Notes under the pieces: model-generated | What the model saw: only the letters and a program-made list of their open reading frames with translations | The model's database searches: none | Told to the model about the DNA's origin: nothing | Shown: one piece after another, positions 10,947 through 21,762 of the stretch | Numbering within the stretch: position 1 is the first letter of the stretch | How the letters are laid out: each line of letters begins with the position of its first letter | Position numbers and translations under genes: made by a program | Source: Tetrapyrgos nigripes | Lineage: Eukaryota > Basidiomycota > Agaricomycetes > Agaricales > Campanellaceae | Length of the DNA stretch: 64,000 nt | Direction of reading: 5' to 3' | Assembly: GCA_013368315.1 (NCBI GenBank) | Contig: JAACJM010000014.1 | Coordinates: 62,001 to 126,000 of the forward strand

Positions 10947-12902
10947 ATGTCTTCTAGGCCAAAGAGACGCGCTGTTACCAAGGCCGTAGTCTACGAAGAA
11001 GATGTCTACTCGGACGAAGAAAGCACGTCGCTTTTCATGTTTGTCTCTGCAATAACGACCTGTCGCACCGCGTTTTTTCTTTCTGTTTTGCTCATGCACC
11101 ACTACTATAGGGTGTAGGCATGCTCAAAGAAGTGGAGATAGCTACGAAATCGCGCAAAGCGATTATCCAGAGTCCGAAGATTACGAAGGTGCTCATCATT
11201 CTTTTATACAGTTTTCGTTCTTGACGTTTCGTAGAAAAAGACGCGTCATCTTCCAAATACACTCGACCAGGGCGTAAACGTGTGGCAACCAAAGATGTGA
11301 ACCCTGTGTCTCGCAAGCTTGCCAAGTCGGAGAGAAAGAAGAGGCTGGATTTGGGAAAGTTCTTCGACTCTATTCCTACGGAACTTCAATGGAGGGTGCG
11401 TACTGTCTCTTCAGAACCCTGCATTGATATGTTGACGCGTTTCGAATACAGATTTTTGAATGCTGCGACCCCAAAGGACTCTTATCCCTTTCTTATACCA
11501 ACAAAGAGTTCCGAAGCCTCCTAAAGGACACACCCGATTCTGTCTGGAAGGTTGTTCGCGGGAATGCAGGAATGCCTGAACTAGAGGCCAGGGATATCAC
11601 GGAGAGGCAATACATCACTCTTGTTTTCAACAAGTATTGTCATGTACGCGTCTTCGACTCCTTCGCTTACTGTCACTTACCTCAATTTGACCAGTCTTGC
11701 GGTCAGAAGAACGTGCAGCACATAAACTACGCCAATTGCTCCCGCTTATGCGCAGAGTGTCGAAGTGAAACGTATTGTTCTCCAGCTTTTCTTTTCCGCA
11801 TGCCTCCGTTTTCCGACACTCATACATTAGGAATGTCGAGCGCAAGAGCAGACTAGACAAATATCTCCAGTCGCTTCACCCCAAAGCTTTCGAATGTGCA
11901 AAAGACTCTGCAAGTAGTGACTCAGGTAAAACCACGAGATTAATATACTTTGCGCAACTTCATCTGGTAGTAGGTAACAGAATTTCTCGAGGTATCGAGA
12001 AATTCTCCAGCAAACTGTATGAACTCCGTGGAGAAGTTGAAAGTTTTGTCGAACAACGCCGAATACTCAAGGAACAGATTGCACTGATTAGTCTTCACTC
12101 TTCCTGTTTTAAGGCTGGTGGGCTATATCTCCCATGAACTCAGGATGCAGAGTGGATACGCACCTGGCATGATGAACAGTCTCAGCAGCGTGTCCAGATT
12201 GATTGCAATAAGCGAGAATCACGTAGCGCTGCTATAAAGGAAAAACTCTTGTCTCCTGAGCTAGGCTGGACGGAAAACGAGTCGGTCTATTGCTTTATTC
12301 ACACTAGCGCTGCAATGTTGATCGTTTCAACCAGTTTGGATATGGTTTGCTGGGAGGTTGAGAGTGAGGTTGATAGAACAGCAGAACTGACTGAAGCAGG
12401 TAAGCCGTCGTAGCCCATGACTTTTCAATATTTATACCGAAACTCACGGATCGGTGCAATAGTCTGGAACAGAATCAGAGAGCCTCTGTTGATGAAGCTG
12501 CGCTCAAGGTTGGTCTACTGCAGAAACAAAGCCCGGCAAGATACTCTTCTATCTCATTACATTGCTTTGCACAAGGCAGATCCCAATCCAGACCTATTCC
12601 CTTCTCGTGCAACCTTTTTTGACCTTCCAATTGTTAATTCGCTGTGGGAGAAGAACAAGCACAATTTTGGTACAGATCCAGGACCCGTTGAGCGTGACCT
12701 TGACCTTGGGTTTGACGAAGCAGCATGGAATACCAACCTTGACGCTATCAAGGAAAGTATTGCCGACTACGAAGCAGAAATGGAGGAATTGGCCAGGGAG
12801 CGACTTGTCGCAGCCTACACGGAACAAGGCCTCGAGGTTCCTGCAGATCCCATTCATGACCCGCGCTGTGTTTCGCTATACACCCCCAGGTTCTCGGTAT
12901 GA
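10947..12902 (+). CDS. F-box protein with Cys-rich knuckle, copy 2
   Basis: It starts MSSRPKRRAVTK. After a low-complexity region come a basic stretch, then the F-box (GKFFDSIPTELQWR | IFECCDPKGLLSLSYTN) split by an intron at about 11396-11451. The agaric-type extension follows, with the spliced zinc-knuckle pattern CHSCGQKNV and CSRLCAECR. The C-terminal half is a helical region (ELRGEVESFVEQRRILKEQ) and a DPIHDPR segment. F-box proteins recruit substrates to SCF ubiquitin ligases; the target is unknown. Compared with copy 1, two nucleotides are missing near 12865, so the frame closes early at 12902. The old C-terminus survives in another frame to 13116. It may therefore be a shortened but working gene, or decaying. 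Confidence 0.66.
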
Positions 12903-13116
12903 CCGCGTTTTCGTTAGAAAGGACGTTGTTCTACCCTTGCCTGCTATTCATCGTGAAATGCGGAATCGTCAAGATGGACCCATTGTAGCCTTTGTCACGA
13001 CCGCTGCAGAATTTCGCACTGGGAACACGCCCAATCATATGGACCGAGTTCACAGTATGCCAGACAAGCTACGGGTCGATTTGGGCACTGCACCATGCGA
13101 GGGTGAGGTCCAGTAA

Positions 13117-13830
13117 TACTCAGGGCATGTCAGAGTGATGGGATGGGATTCAGCAAACTTTTTGTGAAGGGTATCATCATGTCTGTGATTCTGTAAGGTA
13201 GTAGTACTAAAAGCAGCATGTACTTACAAGTCTACGTAAACGAGCGCACAAAACTCTTGTTCTATTTCACGATTCGCTAAGCTGTCTTCTGAAGTGACTG
13301 ATTCCGAGCACCGTAATAAACACATAGCGCATTCGTACTCAGAAGCAGGGTTGATGGCGAAGGCATCGGTTTGACTGAGAAGGGCGCATGGCAAGTGCAT
13401 GGATTTTCGGTGGTCTCTTCCTTTTGCCTTCGGGTAAGGGTGCACACATCCCCGTGTATACGTAATTCGATTCAGACTATTCTCCGAGTCACTGTCAGTC
13501 TACTGTGACCCATGTTTTTCCCTCTTTTACCCTCTTCGGAAGAGTCTCTTACTTTGCATTCACTGAAGGAAGAAGTCTGGTCTGGGATTTGTGCTCAGGG
13601 AAAGCGTCTTTTGAAGCTGCGTATTCCGTAAATCGTTTTGATGTCGTCTTGATGTCGTCTGTTGTTTTCTCGAAATATCATACTCTTCGCCACTTATTTG
13701 ACTTCATCTCCCTAGATCCTTCGGGGGCCAGCGAACCTGTCTTATGTCGTACTCACTGCAGAAAATATATTACAGGGACAAAGGGGGAAAAAGGAGAACA
13801 ACTCTATATTACCCATACTTCAACAACCTA
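13117..13830. other. Intergenic, no gene recognised
   Basis: It lies between the displaced end of F-box copy 2 and the stop of the SDR gene. The plus-strand frame 13505-14020 is largely antisense to the dehydrogenase and has no family resemblance. Confidence 0.45.
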
Positions 13831-14875
13831 CTATTTGGCGTCTTCAAACCCTCCGGTCGGCAGCAGCACCTCCCTGACATACTGGTCCCCGTCCATACCG
13901 TCCGCATCTGTCTCTTTGCTAACTGCCCTCCATTTCTCCATATCTTTCAACGTGGTCTTCGCCTGTTGTCCCACCAAAAACAATGAATCTGACCCAAATT
14001 GTATTCTCAAAGGCAACTGAGCACCAGCCATTGACATGTCCGTCAATTTGATGATAGTCCTGCCCATGTTGTGCGCGCTCCCTATATACGCCAACTTGCC
14101 ATGAACCACGTTCCGGAATATCGCGCACGGCTGATTTTCAGCTGTGTATGCTGGGTGAGGAGTTGTCACTTGTGCAGAACTGCCACGCCATTCGGAAGCG
14201 AATCCTCCAGGCTGGATGATGCAGCCCTTGATGTTCCATTCCGGAGACATTTCTTGCAAGATGGATTGAGTGAAGCCCTCGAGAGCTAATAAAAGTGTTA
14301 GTGAGTCCAGGACCGAGTTAGAGATGGCCAACTAACCAAATTTACTGGCTGAATAGTATGCAAGCGTCGGGTTTCCTCTGTACCCTCCAATGCTACTTAC
14401 ATTGAAGATACGTCCACCTTCGCCCGGCGGGTTCACCTCACGGAAAATACGCACAGCCTACGACGCAATGGAATTAGTCTCGTCATCATCCATCCATGAA
14501 ATGGCCAACCTCTTTCATAATATGTACCGGTCCCCAGAACTGAACCTCAAAATTACTCCGTGCTTCCTCGTCGCTGATGCTCTCTACCTCCCCGAAAATG
14601 CCGTACCCAGCATTGTTTACCACAACATCAACCCTTCCCCATTTTGCAAGCGCCGCAGCAAACGAGTCCTTGATCTGCTTCTCGTTGCTGACATCCACTT
14701 GTTGGACGAGCAGTTGCTCAGGATATTTTTCGGCAAGATCAGCAATGGCAGAAGTTTTGCGACATGTTCCAACGGCGCGTTCACCATTGGCAAGGACTTG
14801 CTCAAGAAGAGCCTTTCCAAGACCTGATGAAGTGCCAGTGATGTACCAGACGCGGTTGTGTTTGGGAGAAGACAT
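13831..14875 (-). CDS. Short-chain dehydrogenase/reductase (classical SDR)
   Basis: Three exons (14875-14510, 14457-14337, 14285-13831) give 313 aa. The Rossmann cofactor motif TGTSSGLGKA is at residues 14-23, and the structural NNAG at about 92. The catalytic Ser is in NVSSIGG, and the Tyr/Lys pair in YYSASK, so the active site is complete. The first intron uses a GTTGGC donor, also seen in the Sds23-like gene. SDRs of this length are NAD(P)(H)-dependent oxidoreductases; the substrate cannot be told from sequence. The C-terminal domain carries PGGFASEWRG, common in fungal SDRs annotated as short-chain oxidoreductase. The CCGGTGA cluster lies about 160 bp upstream. Confidence 0.9.
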
Positions 14876-15034
14876 ATCGCTGAAAGTGCCAAGGGAGGAT
14901 GGTCATTGCTGGTCAATTACTGTTGGCTTTTATGGCTTTCTGGACATCTAATATTACTTTTTCTTGAATGTGTTCTGGGTGACGAACATCGTCGGCGAGG
15001 GCCATTCGCAATGATCGATAGCCTTACGAGTTGA

Positions 15035-15069
15035 CCGGTGAATTCTGCCGGTGACCGGTGAACCGGTGA
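15035..15069. promoter_or_regulatory. Four CCGGTGA repeats upstream of the SDR gene
   Basis: CCGGTGA occurs at 15035-15041, 15048-15054, 15055-15061 and 15063-15069. Each lies in or beside the palindrome ACCGGT. The cluster is 160-195 bp before the dehydrogenase ATG, a normal distance for an activator or repressor site. The binding factor is unknown. Confidence 0.4.
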
Positions 15070-15412
15070 ATTTTCAAGCAACGAAGGTCGCCAGAGGTTG
15101 CCCTCATAGTGATAGTTTCTTGATCCTGTCCTTCATATGTGCTTGGCCTTGACTAGGACGCATAGAAGTACACTGAATGCGAAGTACGTGTCCCCACCGG
15201 TTACGTAGTTATGTCCAACGAGAGCAGACTTGCGGGCATGTCGGCAGCTCAAGAAACTGCTTGAATCATAAGGACAATTATATGCATAACTAGCCAACGT
15301 ATGTTCCATACCTATGTAAAGACTGAGAAGTAGGATTGTAGCGGGTATAGGTATTACAGCTATTTCAGAAGTTTGTCCATTTGCCGATGTACAATCATGA
15401 GAATCGTCATCC

Positions 15413-16765
15413 TTAAGCAAACAACATGATGGAGAAGAGAACTCCACAAGCAGAGGCAATGAACGAAGCAGCCAACGCAGCAGCTCCGTTCGTAGTGCTA
15501 GCAGTGGTTGCATTCTGCCCGGCAGCACTCGAGACAGTGGGCTTGGCGTGAGCAGCACTCGCGCCAGTCGCACCAGCATGGCCAGTGGTTGCGGTGGCAG
15601 AAGTGGAAGATTTAGGGTTGCCGGCAGCAGGAGTCACAGCGCTCAGCTGGCCGTAGAGATCGTCGGAGGCGAACGTTACGCAGCTGCTGGAGGCGGCGGG
15701 GGTGGGTGTGTAGGGAATGGAAGTGATGGGACCAAGAGACTCGGGAGGTTGAGTCCAGGTAAGGGTTTGACCATTGGAGGTGTAAACACCGACCGGGGTC
15801 ATGTCCTCACCCAAGCAACGCTCGAAGACACCCTCCTGGGCATCGTTGGGGGCATTGTAGGCGCAACCAATTCGGTCGTAGATGTGTTCGCAAAGGTGGG
15901 CTGCGTTAGGTTGGGTGTCGTCGCAAACCTTGACGCAGAAAGTGTCGCCACCAATGAACCTACAGAGGACGAATGATGAACTTCAAATAATAATCCATAA
16001 TTGGAGAAATAACTAACAGGGTCCAGTGCCTAGATTGCTGGAAAGTGTCGTTCTTCCCATTGTTGCTCGGGAAGCCGTTTGTGTACATGAGACCACCGAT
16101 GGGGTTTCCACGCTATGGGGAGGGATACTAGTCAGTATGGATTCAATGTAACGATGAAGGATTTTACGCACTCCATCCTGTCCCCCGGAGTCCAACTCTC
16201 CTCCGTAATCACCGTCAGCGATGTTGACCATAGTCTGGTCGATGAAACCGGCAATTTGGATGTATCCAGGGCTTTGAACGAGCTGGACACCCTTAAGAGC
16301 TCCCTTAGGGATCAAGCGAGTACCCTTGCCAGGCTTGGTGCACCAGGCAACTTCTTCACCTTCAGTGTCACCGATGGTGCTTGCTGGCTTAGGGGGAGCC
16401 CAAAGACAGAAGTCTGATTTTCAAAAGAGGACATAAGGCTCCAATCACTGCAAAGAGACATCTGAATCCTTACCATCCAAATGATTTACAAATGCGGTTT
16501 GACACATAGAGGTTTGTCCTTCCGTTGTAGAGTTACAGATATTGTATCCAGATTGAGGTCCACGGTCAGCGGTGTGTGTATCAACTTGGTAGGGCTACAG
16601 ATCAAGAAGGTTAGCAACTTTGGATTGCACAACATTGTGAGAAATACTGACGATGGCGGTATAAGGAACGACCTTATCAATGAGGGGATCCGAGACGAAA
16701 GACTGCGCGGCAACGTAAGACGTGGCGGCCAAAGCACCAACAACTTGAATACGACGAAAGACCAT
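15413..16765 (-). CDS. Secreted GPI-anchored protein, macrofage activating glycoprotein-like
   Basis: Five exons (16765-16652, 16594-16474, 16413-16172, 16112-16018, 15959-15413) give 372 aa. It has a signal peptide (VVGALAATSYVAAQ) and a Cys-containing ectodomain with CNSTTEGQTSMCQTA, DTFCVKVCDD and YDRIGCAYNAPNDAQEGVFE. A Ser/Thr/Ala linker follows, then a hydrophobic tail (FIASACGVLFSIMLFA) expected of a GPI-attachment signal. This layout matches basidiomycete surface glycoproteins annotated as macrofage activating glycoprotein; the name is historical and the cell-wall role is not settled. Splice phases agree throughout. The start at 16765 is chosen because it places the signal peptide at the N-terminus. 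Confidence 0.82.
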
Positions 16766-17405
16766 AACTGCCCAAGGAATACCAATAGAAAAAAGAGTGG
16801 TGGGGAACAAGGAGAACAAGGGTGAAGATGCTGCTTTTTGAAGGAGTCTACGAGCGATCAAGGTCAATTATCGACATTTTTGGACAGTTGAAACCTTTAC
16901 CCTATAGATGATCGAATGATTTTGTACTGGTACCTTTGCAATCTACAAAGCCACACGATCTGAAGGACTATTTCTGTCCAAAGACAGGTTCAAGTGGATG
17001 GTCTATACGCTGAAGAATAGTTATCCCGGCATTCAGCAAGCTCTCCGAAACGATTGGCTAGAGATGACTGAGCTTACCCAGCTTGAATGCAGGCGAAAAC
17101 GATAGCTGTTCGTAACCGCATAAATATAGATTCCCCTGGACGGAATTAAGAACAGGAGCTTCCTCCTGACCCCCTTTTCCAAAGCTGATGCCGCCCCATG
17201 TATAGACATCTCCCAAGTTGCAACCAAAAGGACATGATTTATATTCTGTTGCTAGAGGAGACAAGAATTTGTAAGGCTAAATACGCAAACGTAGCCAGCG
17301 TGCTCGTTTCATCCCAAGACTTTACAATCGTCAAAGGAACACCATCCGGTAGTAGATCATGGCGTCATACCTCGAAATCGTTGACGACGAAATTATCTTT
17401 CTTCG
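16766..17405. other. Intergenic between GPI protein and P450-1
   Basis: It holds the promoter of the secreted protein and the 3' flank of P450 copy 1. A reverse-strand open frame at 17058-17264 (with CPFGCNLGDVYTWGG) has a protein-like look, but I can link it to no gene or family. Confidence 0.35.
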
Positions 17406-19540
17406 TCACGCATCTTCGTGCGAAGCAGATTCCCGTAAGATCTCGTCGCGTGCTTGCTGGATCAATGAGTCGGCGTCCTCGAAACGGACGCTGGCTGCGA
17501 AATCAAAATGAGAAGGTCGTCTGAGCAGACTTGGGAGTTAGAAGGTCAGAAGTAGCAGCAGACTGAGGAGTAACGCACAGAATGATGCCATTGAGATTAT
17601 GGAAGTCATCCGGGTCCGGTAGGATGCCATTGCCTTGTGCATCCTTCACAGGCTCAATTCGCATTGCCCAGAGAACCATTGCACAAGTGATGAACAGAAA
17701 GTTATTGGCGACATAGCGTCCAACGCACACACTGTTGGATGAGCTATTAGCATCGCGGCAATTTCGATTCGACGGGAAAGCCTTTACCGTTGACCAAAGC
17801 CAAAGGTGAAGTGACCGTCATCTTTGGGATCTTTAAGAAAACCATTTTCGTCCAGATGTCGTTCAGGACGGAATTGGTCTGCATCTGGACCGTAGATTTC
17901 TGGATCGTGATTCAACGACCTAGAAAAGCGTAAATATTAGATGCAGGACAGCAAACCGACACGACCTACCATACATTGGCGACAGCAATGGTCCCTTTTG
18001 GAATCAAGTAACCTTCATAGTAGTCGTCCTAGAAACCGTCAACGCCTCTTCAGGATTTTCAAGCTGATGATATATCGGACCTACCTCAATCAAAGCATGA
18101 GGAACTCCCAGTGGGATGACAGGCCTCCATCTTTGTAACTGCATACAGTGATTGAGCGATACAATAAACACTGTCAAAGAAAAACGCGACAGACCTCGTT
18201 GATGATAGCAACAATGTAGGGAAGATGTTTCAAGTCAGCAAAGGATGGTAGCCTGGAACGGCCAACAACTCTGTCTAATTCCTCCTGAGCTCGTTGTTGG
18301 ACCTCAGGGAACAGGATCATGCTGAGGAAGAACCAATGTAAAACGGATGTGGACTATTGTGATGATCAGTATCGAGGACCCTAAGCAGCTGAGGACGAAT
18401 GTCGCAAACTCACAGTTTCTTGACCAGCAGCACTGTGAGAGAAGTGAGAGTTGAGAGATGGGACTTGGAATTTCATCGAGCGCAGTACGCACTACAAAGT
18501 ACCAGCCAACCAGGCATTTTCTTCATCCGACATTCCATGTCGAGCCGTATTTTCCACCAAGGTAAGACAAAAGCTTGGTCGCTGTTCCATCCCACTGAGC
18601 TATGGAGACGGTGAGAAATAGACACATAATTCGATGTGAAGATGAAAACTCACATATCTGTTCTTTATCCTCTGGAACATATCCTGGAATGTTCGCGTGT
18701 ACCTGTCAAAATCATTCCTGGCTCTTATCCTCCATTCTGACATGCAATCAGGCAGATAATCAAGGACAGGAAACACGTTGACCAGATAAGAACCAGGAAG
18801 TACGGCTTGAGTGTTACGATTTATGAATTCATCCATGAAGGCGATTGAAGGATGATCTGGTGACTGTATGGAGGGAAGATCGTATACAGTTGACAAAATA
18901 CTGGAGGAGGCGGCTCTGTTAGCTTGAAAATCCCAGCTGATAGGTTGGTTCAGTACGCCGTAAGCCAACAGCACGCTTTCTTCCGTCTGTTTGCGATGAT
19001 AATTCGTCATCATTCTGGGTCCCAGAGCGGCTTCGCTGGCTCGTCGCATCTTCCGCCATCTGTCAAAGAACGTGTATGTACACTCTTCCAATCAACGAAT
19101 ATTGAGATACTTACGGGTCACTATAATGCATAACGACCATATTTAATTGACGACTCAAATATTGAACGAGCAAATTTTGGGCACGGTCAGAGTATTTAGA
19201 TGCTCGATGATCCAGAAGGTCTTCAACAACTTTCCGAGAATTCAAGATGACCACCCGTTGGCCAACGATATTGATGTACACCAATGGGCCTGAAGAAACG
19301 TTTAAGAAAGTCGAGATATATGGAAAAAGTAAAAATACCATAGATTTCCTTCCACTTTCCAAAGGCAAGCCAGGATTGTGAAAAGTCGACCTGGGAAAGA
19401 ACTTGGAAGATGTTGCCAAAGACAGGAATGCGGCGAGGTCCAGGAGGTAGGTGTACTCCCGGTCGATTAGTACGTAAGAGATAGAACGCGACAGGAAGCA
19501 CGAAAAGGCCAAGTATCTTCAATGACGTCCTTATTTCCAT
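17406..19540 (-). CDS. Cytochrome P450, array copy 1
   Basis: A membrane-anchored fungal P450 with about 8-9 exons. In order: an N-terminal anchor helix (ILGLFVLPVAFYLL), hinge LPPGPRRIPVFGN, C-helix WRKMRR (Trp codon 19056-19058), I-helix oxygen-activation motif AGQET, ExxR as ELQR formed across the intron after IINE, and PERHLD. The heme loop is FGFGQR|VCVG, with an intron just before the Cys codon. The final exon encodes RPSHFDFAASVRFEDADSL and ends at the TGA at 17408. All canonical residues are present, so it is probably active. Substrate is unknown; it resembles fungal microsomal monooxygenases annotated as O-methylsterigmatocystin oxidoreductase-like. Three paralogues follow on the same strand. 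Confidence 0.88.
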
Positions 19541-19911
19541 ACTATGTTTGGATGACAGACAGAGATACCAAAAGATACGTTCAGGGGAGTAATATCACTG
19601 ATGTCCTCGCAGCTCTTATGATGCCTTGAGCAACTCTTTCCGCCCGCAACTTTACATCTGAACGGATGAATATAAGTTTGTATAATTACAAGCGACAGAG
19701 TCCACGGCCGCTGACTTTGACAACTGTTATGTTTGTGAGCGCACAAAGAGTGAGCCAAGTTAGGGACAATACACTCACCACTCCTTTCCATGAATGATTT
19801 TGGGAAGAGCTGTAAAAAAACTGAAGCCTCCAGGAAGTCTCGTTCACCAGCTGCGTCTTGACTCTTTCGTGCCCACCTCTCAACTTTCCGGTCCCAAATG
19901 AAGACAAAAAG
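19541..19911. promoter_or_regulatory. 5' flank of P450-1 with array-shared module
   Basis: It contains CGCCCGCAAC near 19645 and ACGGCCGCTGAC at 19704-19715, both also found upstream of P450 copy 3 and in part of copy 2. The shared flank shows that the promoter was duplicated with the genes. Confidence 0.5.
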
Positions 19912-19919
19912 ATGCCAGA

Positions 19920-20307
19920 CAAGGGGGTCCGGGCCGGAGAATCCCGTACCGGGGTTAGGTAGGACCTGGTAGGTAGGTTCCCTGGTGAAGCCCTTAAATT
20001 ATTTTTTTTACCCACTAATTTGGAGCTGGCAAGCATGCTGGCGGGTGTCAATCTGTGAAGTTAAACACATAAATATATGCTCACCAGATGTTTTATGACA
20101 ACTACGCAGTATCTCTGAGCGCGAGCCGGGTAAGGTTCCAACTGTCCGGCAAAGCACGAGACTTTAGGTCATGTGCACATACTATATTTGGCAGGTAAAC
20201 TCGTGTGAACTTACCTTATATAGAAGGTAAGGTAGGTAGGTTCCTCAACCGAGGCACTAAATTTTTTTCTGACCCCCGGTCGTTAATTTTTTTTTCGGAC
20301 CCCCTTG
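19920..20307. mobile_element. hAT-like MITE, 388 bp
   Basis: Perfect 12-bp terminal inverted repeats, CAAGGGGGTCCG at 19920-19931 and its complement at 20296-20307, are flanked by a perfect 8-bp direct repeat ATGCCAGA (19912-19919 and 20308-20315). An 8-bp target duplication with CAAGGG-type ends is the signature of hAT transposons. The interior has GGTAGGTAGGTTCC twice and runs of A/T but no coding region, so it is non-autonomous. The intact repeats point to a fairly recent insertion. Confidence 0.85.
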
Positions 20308-20315
20308 ATGCCAGA

Positions 20316-21407
20316 GCCAGCTGAGACAAATGTGATAGAAATTCCAGATGCTAATGCTTGTGGCCTGGAGCCCTGTCTTCACTGACAAGTGCTGGGAAGA
20401 CAGACACACTCAAAGTCATTTCGCTACCCGCACCTGGATGTGAGCCAGGGAGAGACTACTAGAAGCAGTCGACGACAGTAAGTAGCGGCGTGACACAGGG
20501 CAGTCACATCCCAAAAAGGAAGGTACAAAGGTATACCCTTGTACTACTCTATATAACCGGGATGTTCCAGTGAATGCCCCTTGGTCTTGAGCCAGCTCAC
20601 CGCTATCCAGAGTCCATCTCCGCTACAGCTATCACCTCGTCCAAGGATGAGCATCCTCCGAGTCCTAGTACTCGCCGGCCCCTCTCAATCTTCTCAATCT
20701 GGTGAGATCTTCATGGACCTCACCACACAAACATCAATAACTGGCAAGAAGGCGGCCAGCTACTCGGAAACAACAAGAGATGGGTGAACAGAGGGTTCTG
20801 TTGAATTGGCGCATTCAGTTGCAGCCATCAACGTCATCTATGTAGAACAATAGTAGTAGTTATAAATAGAAAAATAAGATTATATAGACAATAAATGTAG
20901 TACAACAATAGTGTACGAAACCAGCATTGTACTATCAAGTACAATAGAATCTTATTGTTACTCTAGTATTAGTTTACATGTATTTGTACCTCCTCAAAGG
21001 TATATAAGGACTCGTAGATAGTCCTCCAAATAACAAGTTTTATACTTAACTCTCATCGCTCAATAAGCCTCTTACAAGCCTTACAAGCTATTCTCTATCC
21101 ACAGGTAAGTTGCGTAGTTGCCACTGCGTTTAGTAGTGTACAGGACCGTACCATGCCTGCTTAACAGGTTCCTAGGCCTACGCTTCGACCTGAAGCATAG
21201 TGAGTACTAAGTGGTTGCTTTGAAGTTTGCTCGCAGCAGACGGCTGTCCAACAGAAGCCAGTATTCTGCTAAACTGGTTGCTGGAAACGTCTAGGCCTAT
21301 AAACTATCTCTAAAGTGACTGATGACCATCTTTACATGTCTTTATCTGCGAGAAAAAAAGAGAACCATTTGAAGCCACTGTATCTGCCCCTTCCAACTCT
21401 AGTCTGC
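20316..21407. other. Gene-free region, possible LTR-like remnant
   Basis: No gene is recognised. The stretch 20800-21105 is AT-rich with TATATAAGG (about 21001) and ends in CTATTCTCTATCCACA, which recalls a solo LTR. I found no convincing target duplication. Partial inverted repeats around AAGATTATATAG (20877) and AGAATCTT (20946) are also present. Confidence 0.25.
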
Positions 21408-21410
21408 ATT

Positions 21411-21569
21411 CACTGCGGGCATAATACGATTTACTGACTTAGTAAATCGATTAGTCAGCTTAGGAAATCGATAGGAAATTGGTTTCCTGGAATCTGATTG
21501 GTTGTTCACAATTTACTAATGATTTACTATCAATTTACGCAGTGAGAAGAAGGTATTATGCCCGCAGTG
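21411..21569. mobile_element. MITE, 159 bp with 17-bp perfect TIRs
   Basis: The ends CACTGCGGGCATAATAC (21411-21427) and its exact complement (21553-21569) are flanked by ATT at 21408-21410 and 21570-21572, consistent with a 3-bp target duplication. The interior repeats AGTAAATC-like words and has no coding capacity. A 3-bp duplication fits PIF/Harbinger-like or related superfamilies, but the family is not certain. Confidence 0.75.
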
Positions 21570-21762
21570 ATTGACGCTCCTGCCCGGGCCCTTATTGTTG
21601 GTCTATCCTAACTTATTTGTGTCCACATCTTGACAAAGCTCTGTGATGTTTCTGGACTTACCCAATAACTTATAAGACCACTGGATAAGTCATGTTTCCC
21701 CCGGCGCATCAGCTCTTGGCCCAGCCCGGGTAATAGACTTCTCCTTCAATCCGCCTCTCCCG

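Noticed and set aside
13505..14020. 171-aa plus-strand open frame
   Set aside because: It overlaps the well-supported dehydrogenase on the other strand and has no family resemblance.
20799..21102. Solo LTR beginning TG and ending CA
   Set aside because: The flanking 5-bp sequences do not match and no partner LTR or internal domain is present; kept only as a low-confidence remark.
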